From Saccharomycopsis fibuligera x Saccharomycopsis cf. fibuligera (taxonomy: Eukaryota > Ascomycota > Saccharomycetes > Ascoideales > Saccharomycopsidaceae), in contig CP012818.1 of NCBI GenBank assembly GCA_001936135.1, positions 496,001 through 560,000 on the forward strand: a stretch of DNA of 64,000 nt, in the 5' to 3' direction. Within the stretch, counting starts at the first letter, position 1. Every line of letters begins with the position of its first letter. Under the pieces are notes generated by a model that was not told the DNA's origin, did not search any database, and was given only the letters and a program-made list of their open reading frames with translations. Shown here in pieces: positions 18,972 through 29,986 of this stretch. A program made the position numbers and the translations under genes.

Positions 18972-21908
18972 CTACTTTTTATCATAGTGTAATTCTAGTT
19001 GAGCAAACTTTCTCAAAAGACCCTCTTTTCTATGCAACCAACTATTCTCACTAACTTTTCCCTTTCCTTTTTCTCCACTTTGAACCTCTTCGGCGGTTTC
19101 AGCCTCTCCAGTAATTATCTTTTCCAAATTACTCAATGATACATCGCCATAAACTGCTTTTGTTGCTGCTTCAACACTAAGCTTCAACTGTATAGCATCA
19201 TGTTGATGTTCCCATTGATTCAGAGCCAATAGTTGCCAAAAGGCGGCTTTACGATATCGTGTTAATCCCAGGACGGCCAAGTTAGTTCTTGTTAATTTGT
19301 ATGGATTTGAAATTTCGCCATTATCTTCTTGTTGTTGTTGCTGCTCTCCGTGCTTCTTCACAGGTTTGACTTTGCGGAAAATATAGGCCAGTTCTGGATA
19401 TTCATCATTATTGATATTACTAGCATCACTTTTATAATTCCCATCGTGGCGCTCATTTTGAAATTTAGTAAACGTATTAGGCACTACTGTGCATCGATTA
19501 ATAGTTAATGTCGCATCATTCGGCTGCGTTATCAATCGACGCCTCAACAATATTGGAAATTTGGAATGATTGTATAAATATATTGCATAACAGTAACTGA
19601 TTCTTTCCATAATCATAGCTTTTAAAACATGGAAAGACCGCTCTTCGGTCGGTGATGGCACTATTTTTTTAGTGGTTTGATTTTCAGCCGAGGCAACAGA
19701 AGCAGAAGAAATCACGACAGTATAATTCAACAACTTCAAAGCAATAATCTCATTTAAATACTTGATAGAATAAATGTTATTATAATGCACATATGACGAA
19801 CCTAGTATATGCATGCCGCCGCCGCTACCACCACTTGAGCCACTTCCGCCGCTACCACCACCTCCAAATCCATCACTAATCAATCCACCACCACTGCCAC
19901 TATGACCATGTCCATGATTTAGCAGCAGATCCAGAAATGTATTTATTTTCAAGCAGTTGAAAAGCTCCGCCACAGATAATTGAAATCTTAGTGCAAATGA
20001 TCTCAAATTGCAGCGTGAAATATAGGTATAATTCACCGAGTCAATAGTTTGGAATATAATATCCAATTTACTCTTAATTGTACTGATACTATACCCACCA
20101 AAATTAATATTACTATGAATTCCCGATGATGGCGACGACGACGATGATAATGATGATGATGATGATGATGACGATGACCATGAATTAGTTTGATGAGCAA
20201 TCATATCAAACAAAAGTGAATGCACCGCCATCTCTTGGCAGGATGCATAATATGTCCACGCTTTACTATTATTAAGATCTTTTTTGAGCATGTCGTAAGT
20301 GCTGTATGAATATTTGTAATCTCTTAACATAAACGCCCAATCAGCAAGTTTGCGGATCATTGCCTCGCTAGAATGATGTGGATAATAGCCATCATGAAAA
20401 TCAAATCCAGAAGACGTCGAGCCACTTGATGAAGAATTGCCATGATAATATACAGCACTTAATCCTGTGCTATCGGAATTACTGCTTTTGGATAAGAATC
20501 GTTTGGAAGCTGAAAAAAATCTGTTAGTTATGGATTTCCGTGGCTGAACATAGATGTCATCCCAATACGAAATTTTCTTTTCCATAAATGGAATCAAATT
20601 GAGTTTGACAAGTTCGGTGAGAATGTTTTTAATGTTATGATAATCTTTATCGGTGAGCAGGTCAATGTTATTTTCATTGCCTTCTTTACTTTCAGTGTTA
20701 CCACTATGGTGTGAACTTTTTCTTCTACCTTTTTTGAACTCAATTTCCTCTAGTTCTTCATGAATAGAACTGAATATTCCAGGTCTGATGAGCTCTTCAT
20801 AATTGATTTTCCCATTGCACTCATCCTGACAGTTATTTTTCGAGTACAACCCAGTGTATGGTCCACTATTACTTTCCACATCCTTCAATTTTAGAGAAAG
20901 ACAAGGATAATAAAACTTCTTTTTAACGTAATTTTTCAACTCATTGCATTTTAAGTCATCACCGGGCACTGTTCCATCATTCAAAATCATAAAACAAATT
21001 AGGGAATCCTCATCACTAGATAAGTCCAAGTAGCTAGGAATATTCACTTCCAGCCCAGAACCAGTGATACCGCTATTAGTCATATTTGCAGTTGCCGTTG
21101 CTGTGTGTTCTGTCTCCCTAACATGAGCATCTGCACGTAAATCAGGGCTCAACAATAAGTGTTTTTTGCGTGTTAACCGATTGCGCATCAAAATATCATT
21201 GATGCTCTCTGGTGAATCCTCAGACGTTAACACAATTAAATGGATAATAGGATGATTGAAAGTTTCAAATGGCAAAATTAGTTGGTTGGAATAGACTTTA
21301 GCAATAAGCTTTAAATACAATGAACTGCGTAAGATTTTGATCTTGGCTTCGGTTTCTTTATTATTACTATTACTTTCTGAATTAGCCAAAATTTTTTTGA
21401 TTTCCTGGTCCACTTGTTTAACATACTCTACCATAACTTTATTTAATTCTGCTGTTCTGAAAAGCTCATAATATTCTCTGGCGGTGCCTCCTCCTACGGC
21501 TCCTCCAACTCCTCCACTTCCTGAGCCACCTGCGAGGCCACGACTATTAGCCTGAACCGTTAATGTCTCAATAACAGGCCTCTGAAATCGCACACTGAAA
21601 TGACGATAACTATTAGTGATCAATTGAGTATTCTTAATATTGAATATTGAGCTCAATTGCAAACCAAAGGGACGAATCAAGTGATAAAATGAATCGTATC
21701 CTAAGCTGCTAGCGAGATCATCAGCACTTCGTGAAGCCACGGTGGCGATGCTGGGAGAGAACAAGTCCAGAAGTAAGTCGCGGCATATTATGGATGTACC
21801 ATTATTGTGAACTTGAGATGCAAAATCCGCGTAGTAGTGGGTGTTGATTTTGATGTGATTGTCCTGGCTCTGGGGCCTTGCTGATAGTGTTGGCAGCGTC
21901 TCGGTCAT
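18972..21908 (-). CDS. TRS85: Trs85, TRAPPIII complex subunit
   Basis: 978 residues, longer than the 698 of Saccharomyces Trs85 because of low-complexity inserts. Diagnostic stretches include ETFNHPIIHLIVL, LIPFMEKKISYWDDIYVQPRKS and MIRKLADWAFMLRDYKYSYSTYDML, which follow the order of yeast Trs85. LTRYRKAAFWQLLALNQWE lies near the C-terminus. TRAPPIII is a GEF for Ypt1 and acts at the Golgi and in autophagy. Inserts are a Gly-rich loop (residues about 130-145), a Ser run encoded by GATGAT-type repeats on the plus strand (about 20135-20175), a Gly/Ser loop (about 19800-19900), and a short Gln run. These are likely disordered and length-variable. Confidence 0.9.
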   Translation of the reverse strand: MTETLPTLSARPQSQDNHIKINTHYYADFASQVHNNGTSIICRDLLLDLFSPSIATVASRSADDLASSLGYDSFYHLIRPFGLQLSSIFNIKNTQLITNSYRHFSVRFQRPVIETLTVQANSRGLAGGSGSGGVGGAVGGGTAREYYELFRTAELNKVMVEYVKQVDQEIKKILANSESNSNNKETEAKIKILRSSLYLKLIAKVYSNQLILPFETFNHPIIHLIVLTSEDSPESINDILMRNRLTRKKHLLLSPDLRADAHVRETEHTATATANMTNSGITGSGLEVNIPSYLDLSSDEDSLICFMILNDGTVPGDDLKCNELKNYVKKKFYYPCLSLKLKDVESNSGPYTGLYSKNNCQDECNGKINYEELIRPGIFSSIHEELEEIEFKKGRRKSSHHSGNTESKEGNENNIDLLTDKDYHNIKNILTELVKLNLIPFMEKKISYWDDIYVQPRKSITNRFFSASKRFLSKSSNSDSTGLSAVYYHGNSSSSGSTSSGFDFHDGYYPHHSSEAMIRKLADWAFMLRDYKYSYSTYDMLKKDLNNSKAWTYYASCQEMAVHSLLFDMIAHQTNSWSSSSSSSSSLSSSSSPSSGIHSNINFGGYSISTIKSKLDIIFQTIDSVNYTYISRCNLRSFALRFQLSVAELFNCLKINTFLDLLLNHGHGHSGSGGGLISDGFGGGGSGGSGSSGGSGGGMHILGSSYVHYNNIYSIKYLNEIIALKLLNYTVVISSASVASAENQTTKKIVPSPTEERSFHVLKAMIMERISYCYAIYLYNHSKFPILLRRRLITQPNDATLTINRCTVVPNTFTKFQNERHDGNYKSDASNINNDEYPELAYIFRKVKPVKKHGEQQQQQEDNGEISNPYKLTRTNLAVLGLTRYRKAAFWQLLALNQWEHQHDAIQLKLSVEAATKAVYGDVSLSNLEKIITGEAETAEEVQSGEKGKGKVSENSWLHRKEGLLRKFAQLELHYDKK
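20136..20178. repeat. GAT/GAC trinucleotide microsatellite inside TRS85
   Basis: Repeated GATGATGAT and GACGACGAC on the plus strand encode a serine run on the minus strand within TRS85. Being in frame, length changes would only alter the Ser tract. Confidence 0.8.
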
Positions 21909-23271
21909 TATTTGATGTGGATATTTGTGGTAATGAAGTATTGAAGTTGGTATCAGAATACAGTTATATCATTCATCCAATTAATTACCTGCAATGCTTT
22001 GGTAGTAACAGATTCCAATGTGATGAGTAATATGCGATGTGATGTGATGAGTGTCGTTGTACGCTCAATCAAAGCTATTTTATGATTCCAAGTCAGCGTT
22101 TCTATCTCTTCGGCGCTGTCGCAAACTATCTTGAGGATTATTGATACTGTTCAATGATAGGGTTTTGGCTGGGTACAGATAATTGCAAACAAAATTATCC
22201 CCTTTCTCTTACTATCAAGCAAAATCTATCTTTCAAAATAGAACTATTGTAATTTTTCCCGGTGTGTTATCGCTAGCTACGATATATGTGAGCTCATTAA
22301 CCTCATATTACTATTGTAACATTAGTGCTGCCGTCAGCAAAAGATCGGAAGTCAAAAAATATTTCCCTCTGCGGGCTGCTTAACCAAAGTGTTGTCAAAC
22401 CACATCACCAACCCAAAATCAACTTCTCTAGAATTTATTGGTTTCATGATATCCTCGCCTCGATGGAGGAAATTAAGGATAGATGGTGTCGAAGATACCA
22501 TTTCTGAAAACCCAAACGATAGTGGCCATGTTTACTTTTTTGAATTGAGCAGCGAGTTTTGATTTCGATGTTGTTGATAGTGTGTCTGTGGTGGTACTGC
22601 TTCATGCTATCGGATAAAAAATCAAGTAGCTAACTAAGAGCTATGCAAGAGATAGCAGATAATATTCAAAACTAAATCTGAAACTACTTAATGACGTATT
22701 TTTCCATTAAAGTGAAAAAAAGCTATCTCCAAGTCTGAAATGTACTGCAACTATAAGATATGAATCCCTATGATAATTGACCGTGATGTTGCAATATATT
22801 GAAAGAAAAAGTCTTGAGGGTAGAAAGAAATATAAAGACATGATAAAACTTTGAAAGACACGCGCATCATGATAACTTTAGTTGCCCTAATATAGTTTCA
22901 CAGGAAGTTCTTTGTAATGTTTCTATCAAATACTTGCTTCAGTTTAGCCAAGCTAACCCATTATGACCTAAATTTTCGTTGATTCCGGGACATATGTCCA
23001 TTTATTGTTCAGCAGTTCTACAAAGGCTACATGTAATATGAATGCGTGTATTCAAAAAGAAACGTATATTTTACAGTTTTGTTGAGTTGAAGGTTTCTAA
23101 AATTTCTCACGTAGAGATTTTTTACTCCAGAAAGAAGCAATAACAAGAAAGACAAGCACCCGTGCTTTATTTATTGAATGTTAAATTATTGGCAAAAATT
23201 TTTAGTATTTTCTTTTATTTCTTGTAGTATTATTTTACTTTGTTATCAATTTTTGCTCAAAAAAGAAAAAA
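21909..23271. other. Intergenic region between TRS85 and the EMP70-like gene
   Basis: About 1.36 kb. It should contain the TRS85 promoter at its left and the EMP70 3' flank at its right. Open frames of 60-66 codons (22183-22507) have no recognisable similarity. I see nothing else. Confidence 0.6.
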
Positions 23272-25191
23272 TCAATCGATCTTGATCTCAGAGTAAATCT
23301 TCTTCACAAAGAACAAAGATGATAAGAACCCAATAGAGCCACACAACACAAAAATCAATGCACTGGCCATCGAAGAGTAACCCAAGTATAACACCACGCT
23401 AGTGAAACCGTTCAAACGATCCAATTTGATCAAGAATAATGAGTGGATAAAAACATAAATGGCACAACTTCCGCTAATGATGAATGATCTCCATTGCCAT
23501 TTGTAATTCTCAAAGCACAAAGTGTAGTAAGTCATGAGCACAGTGATCAATGAGCAAGTTATAGCCATGAGTATAAAGCAAAAGAATAAGAAGCCAAACA
23601 TGTAGTAAATTCTGTTGAACCAGATACTGGAGTAAATGAAATAAATCTCCACAGCCATGGAACCGAATGGGAAAATACCAGAAATCATTGAAACAACGGC
23701 AATTTTCAAATAAAATGGCTGCACTGGAATCTGACGTGGAATTTGATTGGTCTTTACTGGTTTTTTCAATCCTTTTTGGAACTTAAGGGCCAAAAGAGAA
23801 CCAAATACTGAAAGTGGGAGTGAAATCAAGAACCAAATCAACACTATGCTGAACATGGTGCCAATTGGAATGGCTCCGGAAGATTTAGCAAAAATCAAAA
23901 AGAAATTTAACCCAATAAAAGAAACAAAAAGCGCTCCTGGCACCAAAAGCGGGGTCAAAAGCATATTAATTTTCCAGTTCTCACCATTGAAAAATTTGTA
24001 TAAGTAACCAGAAATAAAAGAACCAAAGAAACCAAAAAGCGCGTACAAAATGAACATAACAGTAGACAAAGCACCTCTGTTGGATGGTGACAACAATCCA
24101 ACCAAAGCAAACATAATGGTAGTGAATGTCATCAAGAATAATTGACAACCGCTACCAATAATAATTGACAAAATCATTCTGTTCTTTGGCGGTCTGAACA
24201 CATCACCATGCACCAACTTCCACCCACTTTCTTCTTGAATATCGTCATCAATATCAATATTGTTATATTTGAGGATATCATTGCGCAAAGTTTTGACCAA
24301 AATGTGGCCAATCACGGTAGAAAGACAAAGCACAATCAATGAAAAGTTAACTAATGAAAACCATTGAATCTTTGGATCATAAACATGCAAGTATTTGTCC
24401 CATCTGGTAGCCCATACCGTTTCAGATGGAGTGAAAGTGACACTATAACTAAAGTCTACTTCAGTATCTTTACCAATATCCAATAACACCGGTTCATATT
24501 TGTTAGCATCGGCGTCGACATCACAGTTTTCTTCATTTTCTACTTTACGGTTGAGCGAATATGGTTCAACAGAAACACCGACGATTCTGAACTGGTTGTC
24601 ACCTCTTTCATGGTATTCAATGTTGATATCAAAATGGTTGGCCAAGTAAGCGACATTTTGTTCGTCGATCAACCCAATAGGAAACCCAGAACCATAGAAA
24701 TCAGATTTGGTTCTACGATCACGTAGAAGTTTAGCGGCAGGCAAACCGTCAATGATCCAATTATGGTAGTATCCCGATCTGATGAGTTTGTTGACAAATA
24801 ATGAGTCACTTTTGGAATATGTTGTAGAACAAAGTTTAACACATTTCTTGTTTTCCAACATAGAAATCTCAAATGGCGAGTTGTAGATTCTATCACCAAA
24901 AATAATAGCGCCAAGGGACTCAGACTGAGCCTTTGGTTCACCATTCTTGGGTTTGCAGAAATGTAATTTTGGAAAATAATAGTCAAATGAGTAAACAAAC
25001 GTCTTGGATCCCTTTTCGTTATTTTGGTTTTCGCTGTTACCATTGTGAATGTTGGTTGGCGTGATGTGGTTGACTAAAAGCTGGATATCGTCGCCCTTTT
25101 TGTAAGTAGTCGGAGCGACACCGGGCAAGTAGAAGGCATTAGCAAGGCCAACAAAGCCCGCGGCAAGCAAGAACAACAAATGGAAAAGCAT
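23272..25191 (-). CDS. EMP70: Transmembrane 9 superfamily protein (nonaspanin), EMP70/TMN1-like
   Basis: 639 residues. A signal peptide (about 1-19, MLFHLLFLLAAGFVGLANA) precedes FYLPGVAPTTYKKGDDIQLLVN, the typical start of the mature TM9SF lumenal domain. A lumenal region of about 250 residues contains ATRWDKYLHVYDPKIQWFS just before the first of nine membrane segments. The C-terminus SEIKID carries a KID-type tail, the conserved Golgi-retention and COPI-binding signal (KXD/E) of the family. These proteins sit in Golgi and endosomal membranes, and yeast members affect copper handling and adhesion. It could be orthologous to any of Emp70, Tmn2 or Tmn3; EMP70 is my best guess. No in-frame CTG was found in the parts scanned. 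Confidence 0.85.
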   Translation of the reverse strand: MLFHLLFLLAAGFVGLANAFYLPGVAPTTYKKGDDIQLLVNHITPTNIHNGNSENQNNEKGSKTFVYSFDYYFPKLHFCKPKNGEPKAQSESLGAIIFGDRIYNSPFEISMLENKKCVKLCSTTYSKSDSLFVNKLIRSGYYHNWIIDGLPAAKLLRDRRTKSDFYGSGFPIGLIDEQNVAYLANHFDINIEYHERGDNQFRIVGVSVEPYSLNRKVENEENCDVDADANKYEPVLLDIGKDTEVDFSYSVTFTPSETVWATRWDKYLHVYDPKIQWFSLVNFSLIVLCLSTVIGHILVKTLRNDILKYNNIDIDDDIQEESGWKLVHGDVFRPPKNRMILSIIIGSGCQLFLMTFTTIMFALVGLLSPSNRGALSTVMFILYALFGFFGSFISGYLYKFFNGENWKINMLLTPLLVPGALFVSFIGLNFFLIFAKSSGAIPIGTMFSIVLIWFLISLPLSVFGSLLALKFQKGLKKPVKTNQIPRQIPVQPFYLKIAVVSMISGIFPFGSMAVEIYFIYSSIWFNRIYYMFGFLFFCFILMAITCSLITVLMTYYTLCFENYKWQWRSFIISGSCAIYVFIHSLFLIKLDRLNGFTSVVLYLGYSSMASALIFVLCGSIGFLSSLFFVKKIYSEIKID

Positions 25192-25581
25192 TTGCTGGTT
25201 GTGTGTATGCGTTGTAGGTTTCTATTTTTGTTGATGTTGTTGTCTTATGATGGTACCTCGCTCAAGCTGTGAGCTGTCTTTTGCCTTTCATTGGCTCTGA
25301 ATTTCCAGCATCGTTTGATCTACTTTTTTTTGGTTTTTTGCTCTTGATTTCCTCTCGGAATGCCTGGTAAGTCGCCGGCGCTGCGTTGTTTGTGTGCGGT
25401 GTAAAGGTGTGTGTGTGCTCTACTCCTCACTTCCGTACACACCGAAAAGTCTAAACATTAGCTCTTTGACATCAATCTACACTATTCATGGCTTACAGTG
25501 ACAACACATCAACAGTTTAGTATTGTAGATTGAGAATTTTTGTCAAAAAAGTAGAAGTTAAATCAGGCTGTTACCTTTTAT
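25192..25581. other. Spacer between the EMP70-like gene and ALG9
   Basis: 390 bp between two minus-strand genes, serving as EMP70 promoter and ALG9 3' flank. Contains a GT-rich stretch near 25390-25420. Nothing else recognised. Confidence 0.55.
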
Positions 25582-27699
25582 TTAATTCTTGTCCTCCTGC
25601 TTCTCTAATAAGCAATAGTTGTGATATCCAACCTTAGAATTGAAGAACTGACGTAAGATTTTTGGCACATACAACACCCTTTCTATACCATAACTTTTAT
25701 CGTTGTTGATAAATTTCTCACAATGTACAATCCTCCATCCAGGAATAGCCTTAATACCTTTATCGTCGTTTCTTTTGAGAGTCATCTTTTCTCCTGCATC
25801 AATATCCACATTCTCGTCAATATCAACATAGTAATCACACTCCTCAAATGCCACAATTTTACCAGCATCATACAAATTCTTGTTGTTCATTCCTTTAGGG
25901 ATTTGGCTAATAGCTTCAATCAATCCGTCACCTTTATCATTCTTGCCACCAGTAGCTACTTCAGGGAAATCACCTGGCAATAGACCACGAAAACCAGATT
26001 CAACAAATTTGGCTCTTGTTTGATGTGGCAAAAATAATGATGATGGGAAACGGTACCACTCTCTACCAACGCAAACGTTACCGGTAGCATTCGATGGAAT
26101 GTGGTTGTACACATGCAATGGAGCACTGTAATCTAAGATGAGTTTAGTGGTACGAGCCACGGAAAGCACCACAATCAAGCCAATCAAAGCAATGTTAGCT
26201 AAACTAGCAATAGCTTGGAGAAAGTTTTGAGCTGGCTTAGACTTGGCCACCCCTTTCAGTTTCACAATGAACAAATCGTAGAATTCGTTAATTTCAAAAA
26301 GGAAAATTGCAGCGGAGAGAGTGATCAATGGATACACTGGATACAAAAAGCGTTCTTCTTTGTGTGGTTGACTGCCGAATATCAAACACCAAATCACTAA
26401 TGGAGCTTGGATGAGAAATATCAAACCAGGTCTCAAATTAACACTCTTCGTCTTATACTTGCTGTTTCCTTTAGTACTTTTAATGGCGATTCCTTTTCTG
26501 TGGTTTATAATCAGCAATACTGGAGAGGTAAATATCCCGCACACAGACAACACAAAAATCACGTTGAAGTTTAACGCTAAATTCAAAGGATAATACACAA
26601 ATGGCTCAGTGCCAAAGATATTTGGTCCGGCTTCTGCATCAGCAAACAACACATTGTATAAGAAGATATTCAACGGCACAATGGCAAACTTGCGATACAT
26701 AATTGAGTCTGTCAAAACAATGACAAACAAAAGACTGCCAGCGATGATGGCTGCCCCGATAACAAATTTCAATATCGCAACAATGGCAGCAGCCGAAGCA
26801 GCCCCAGTAGTAGTACCAATATTTGCATCTTTTGTTGGCAAAGTATATGAATAAACAATGTAAGTGATTAATGGTACTGCAAGAACCAAGCTGAATGGCC
26901 ATCCAAGCAATCCTGCTAAACTGTACCAGAAAATAGCCTCAAAGGCGTACTGAAAATTGATTATTCCTTGAGCAGCAAATCTTTTAAGTCGCTGGTAATC
27001 AAAATAGTACTTTATGGCACTGTCAGTAGCGTACAAGTTGCAAGTGAGGGCAAATGCTGAAGGAAGTAAAGCAATTGAGCCGTGAGCCATTCCAGTGGCA
27101 ATAGCACTAAAGAGTGCAAAGGCCCATGCGAGGTTGGAATGTATGTGATACTTGAAGGTATAGTAGAGGCGAATTTCCCCAGCTAAAACAGTTGCGGCGA
27201 GTATAGCTCTTATGGCATAAAAGGTTAAGTATGGTGCTACTAATGCTTCATTACTGGAAGCAGCTGCGGTAGTAGCATTAGCAAATGAAGAAACAGCTGC
27301 ATTATCTGAAGATACCGACAATTGAGCAACCGGATAAGCAAACACAAAGTAGGGAAACAAATATGCCCACGATCTGATAGAATACTCTGGTGAATATTCC
27401 CATGTCTGCTTACCAAAACCTCTAAGCAACAAATTCAATGGTTCCCAGTAGTTGAAGACCTCATCGCAATCCGCGATGATCATGTAAATAACACTGACAA
27501 TACGAGAAACAAAGAGAACCGCAAGAGGCACAGCATCCGATTTTGTGAATTCAATCGTGGAGTTGGAAGCAGGATATTTGATGGAAGCAGGTAATTGGGG
27601 AGGCGACTGTGCCTGCGGTTGGGTTTGTATTGGTGGTTTTGAAGATGATTTGCCGGCACCCACCTTAAGGTTCGATTTGCTTTTTGTCTTTCTGGCCAT
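25582..27699 (-). CDS. ALG9: Alg9, dolichol-linked alpha-1,2-mannosyltransferase
   Basis: 705 residues, longer than the 555 of Saccharomyces Alg9. It is a GT22-family multi-pass ER membrane enzyme adding alpha-1,2 mannoses to the lumenal lipid-linked oligosaccharide. Signatures are DCDEVFNYWEPLNLLL near residue 78 with the catalytic acidic residues, TWEYSPEYSIRSWAYL just after it, and HKEERFLYPVYPLI at about residue 435. An N-terminal Lys/Ser/Gln/Pro-rich cytosolic tail (about 50 residues) and an Ala-rich loop account for some extra length. The C-terminal lumenal part contains CVGREWYRFPSSLFLP and ends in a charged tail. Its one noticed CTG codon (26512-26514) is in a membrane segment. Confidence 0.93.
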   Translation of the reverse strand: MARKTKSKSNLKVGAGKSSSKPPIQTQPQAQSPPQLPASIKYPASNSTIEFTKSDAVPLAVLFVSRIVSVIYMIIADCDEVFNYWEPLNLLLRGFGKQTWEYSPEYSIRSWAYLFPYFVFAYPVAQLSVSSDNAAVSSFANATTAAASSNEALVAPYLTFYAIRAILAATVLAGEIRLYYTFKYHIHSNLAWAFALFSAIATGMAHGSIALLPSAFALTCNLYATDSAIKYYFDYQRLKRFAAQGIINFQYAFEAIFWYSLAGLLGWPFSLVLAVPLITYIVYSYTLPTKDANIGTTTGAASAAAIVAILKFVIGAAIIAGSLLFVIVLTDSIMYRKFAIVPLNIFLYNVLFADAEAGPNIFGTEPFVYYPLNLALNFNVIFVLSVCGIFTSPVLLIINHRKGIAIKSTKGNSKYKTKSVNLRPGLIFLIQAPLVIWCLIFGSQPHKEERFLYPVYPLITLSAAIFLFEINEFYDLFIVKLKGVAKSKPAQNFLQAIASLANIALIGLIVVLSVARTTKLILDYSAPLHVYNHIPSNATGNVCVGREWYRFPSSLFLPHQTRAKFVESGFRGLLPGDFPEVATGGKNDKGDGLIEAISQIPKGMNNKNLYDAGKIVAFEECDYYVDIDENVDIDAGEKMTLKRNDDKGIKAIPGWRIVHCEKFINNDKSYGIERVLYVPKILRQFFNSKVGYHNYCLLEKQEDKN

Positions 27700-29291
27700 A
27701 TTTGTTGTACTTTACTATGATATCAGTACACTAAGACCAGTAATTTAGATTCAGGGAACTTTCAATCACCTTTATGAAAAATGGAAAGCAAAATGATGTT
27801 GAGAGTTGTAGACGATGAGTTGTCTCTCTCGAGGGACAAAATCACTACGTATGCTGAAATAATTTAAATGCGAAAGACCCGCACCACTGGAAATAGTGTA
27901 AAAAACAAGCCACATTAATCACTAAACGCACCATAAATCCGAACGGTTTGGATGAAGGATACACACAACATGCATTGCAAGCAAGAAACTATTTTTAGCT
28001 ATAATTGAGTAAAGAGACAAGGCTCCTGTGTTTTTTGTTTTTTTAGCTTGCTCCGTAACCTAAATGAACTGAATTATTGCTGACTTTAGATACTATAATA
28101 AATTGTAACTAAATATCTATTATTCTACGTTGAATCACAGTACAAAAAAAAATGCAAGTTCTTCAAGCTGATCTGCTATCTTGATTTCATCGGTTAGAGA
28201 ATTATATCTATTTTAAACTATTGCAAAAATCTCAAAAGAACTAGGCAAGATGTAAGTCCTCAAGCACTATATGTGAATATTATCCTCATACCGAACAACA
28301 GTCATTCTAGACAAAACCGCAACTAATGCCCTTCTTTTAATCCAGGAATACGCATATATAAGTGACAAGTCATACATAATTAACATAGTACATAGTTTCC
28401 TAATAACTAGCGTAACATGTTTCAACCATCTACAACACCATTAACAGCTGACTCTGATAGCACTGATGACAACAGGCCTTCGCGGGAGAACACTACTATC
28501 AATCTGTTTAAGAATCAGACAAATCCATTAAAGGAACAACATGAAAGATGTCTAATCTTACGAACTTATCTAAAATTTGATACCGTCTTCCATTCACTAA
28601 GGTAGTGTATACAAATTTTTGTTTAAAAAAAGAGACTCTGTGATCTACCGCTTCTGCTATATCTGAGGAGCGCAAGTAGTCAAAGGTACCAGAATTTGTA
28701 CCTACACAGAATGTTCTTGGTCATAGCGTTCATATTATGTTTATATTCACATAGTGAGCAGAATGGTTGTATATTAATACTATGGTGTAGAAGTCATGGC
28801 GGTGATGTAGTACGTCTACACGCATAGCTAGCACAAAAAGCAGATAATATGCATAAATAGAAATACTGAATACAGGACAAGAACGCATGAAGGAATAGTG
28901 AAAGAGATTGACTGATACAGAAATACAACTTAAAATATGATAATACTAATAGCAATATTAGCATTAATTACGAACACAGGGCCAAACAAGTCCTACCGGG
29001 CAATTATCATTGAACTATAATATAAAGCTCTCCTTCGGCAGTACACTCGGGAGTTGAACAGCAGGACTTGGCTTCTTTAGCTAAAGTGCCGATAGTAAAA
29101 TACATGTTAATGAACTCTATAAATACATAGCCTGACTCAATATGTCGAGAAATAGTAAGAGTTTTAATGATACAGTAAGAGGACCTAGACGGTCACATAG
29201 ATCAGGTAACTCTTAGACACCACGCCCCATAGAGGCACGTGAAAGGAACATCGAACCTGATAAATCCAGGTATAAATGAGCGAAAAAATAT
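27700..29291. other. Intergenic region between ALG9 and tRNA-Leu
   Basis: About 1.6 kb. A 62-codon frame at 28417-28605 follows a TATATAA-like box near 28363, but it has no recognisable homology and no clear continuation. The rest is AT-rich without an evident gene. Confidence 0.55.
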
Positions 29292-29375
29292 TGAACGATG
29301 CGAGATTCGAACTCGCGCGGGTGAATACCCAACAGATCTTAAGTCTGTCGCCTTAGACCGCTCGGCCAACCGTCC
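29292..29375 (-). tRNA. tRNA-Leu (UAA)
   Basis: An 84-nt class II tRNA on the minus strand: acceptor GGACGGT/ATCGTTC with A73, D-arm GGCCGAGCGGTCTAAGGC, anticodon stem CAGA/TCTG around CTTAAGA (anticodon TAA), a long variable arm, and T-arm CGAGTTCGAATCTCG. It is close to yeast tRNA-Leu(UAA) and has no intron. A73 and the variable arm mark it as a true leucine tRNA, in contrast to the serine-type CAG tRNA at 58.6 kb. A copia-type element starts 281 bp upstream of its 5' end. Confidence 0.96.
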
Positions 29376-29656
29376 TATTGATGGTTAACAATTGAGATTT
29401 AGTTAACTGTGTTCGTATTACTAATTAGTCTGAGTTCACAATCGTCCGACTTTTAGTCTTGTTTACTATATCACCGCGCTAATTAATTAAATAATACCAT
29501 TATTCTAGTGAGCAGAAGATGGTTTTGAAGTGACACCATTTCTTTTTACCTGTTTATGTGTTGTCTGTCATAGGCAAGTTGGATGTTCACATGTCTACTT
29601 CTCTTACTAAAACTTTCTTTGTTAATCATGTTTATACCTGCTTTGCTGTCTATTTT
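29376..29656. other. Upstream flank of tRNA-Leu, to the LTR boundary
   Basis: 281 bp of AT-rich sequence between tRNA-Leu and the retrotransposon LTR. No gene seen. Confidence 0.5.
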
Positions 29657-29986
29657 TGATGAACATTGAGTTCTAGAATAAAACCATCAGTAGATGCTCA
29701 GGAGAAACTGATGAACATTAATTAACATTAAGTTCTAGACTAATACCATCAGGAGATACTCAGAAGATACCATGACGTAATGAACATAATTTGTGACAAA
29801 CATGAAATTATAGAATATCATCCACTACTATTTATAGCTCAATGCTAATATGTATTATTCAGTCAGATTATTATTTATATACGGTTCAACCCAATATTGT
29901 TATATATTTATTATTATTTAGTTATTAGAAATACATGGCTTTTACATCCAAGATATGAACTCTGAGATGTCAGTATTCCATAAATT
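29657..29986 (-). mobile_element. 3' LTR of the copia-type element, with an internal duplication
   Basis: Read on the minus strand, it matches the solo LTRs at 4243-4511 and 58076-58348, with GGAATACTGACATCTCA, TTGGATGTAAAAGCC, GGTTGAACCGTATATAAATA and the ending CTCAATGTTCATCA. It is longer than the solo copies because a block of about 62 bp is duplicated near its end: the GAACATTRAGTTCTAGA motif occurs at about 29661 and again near 29725. The boundary at 29986 is uncertain by several bases. Confidence 0.75.

Noticed and set aside
28417-28605. 62-codon frame with a TATA-like box upstream
   Set aside because: Plausible as a small gene or first exon, but no homology and no convincing downstream exon; left unannotated.
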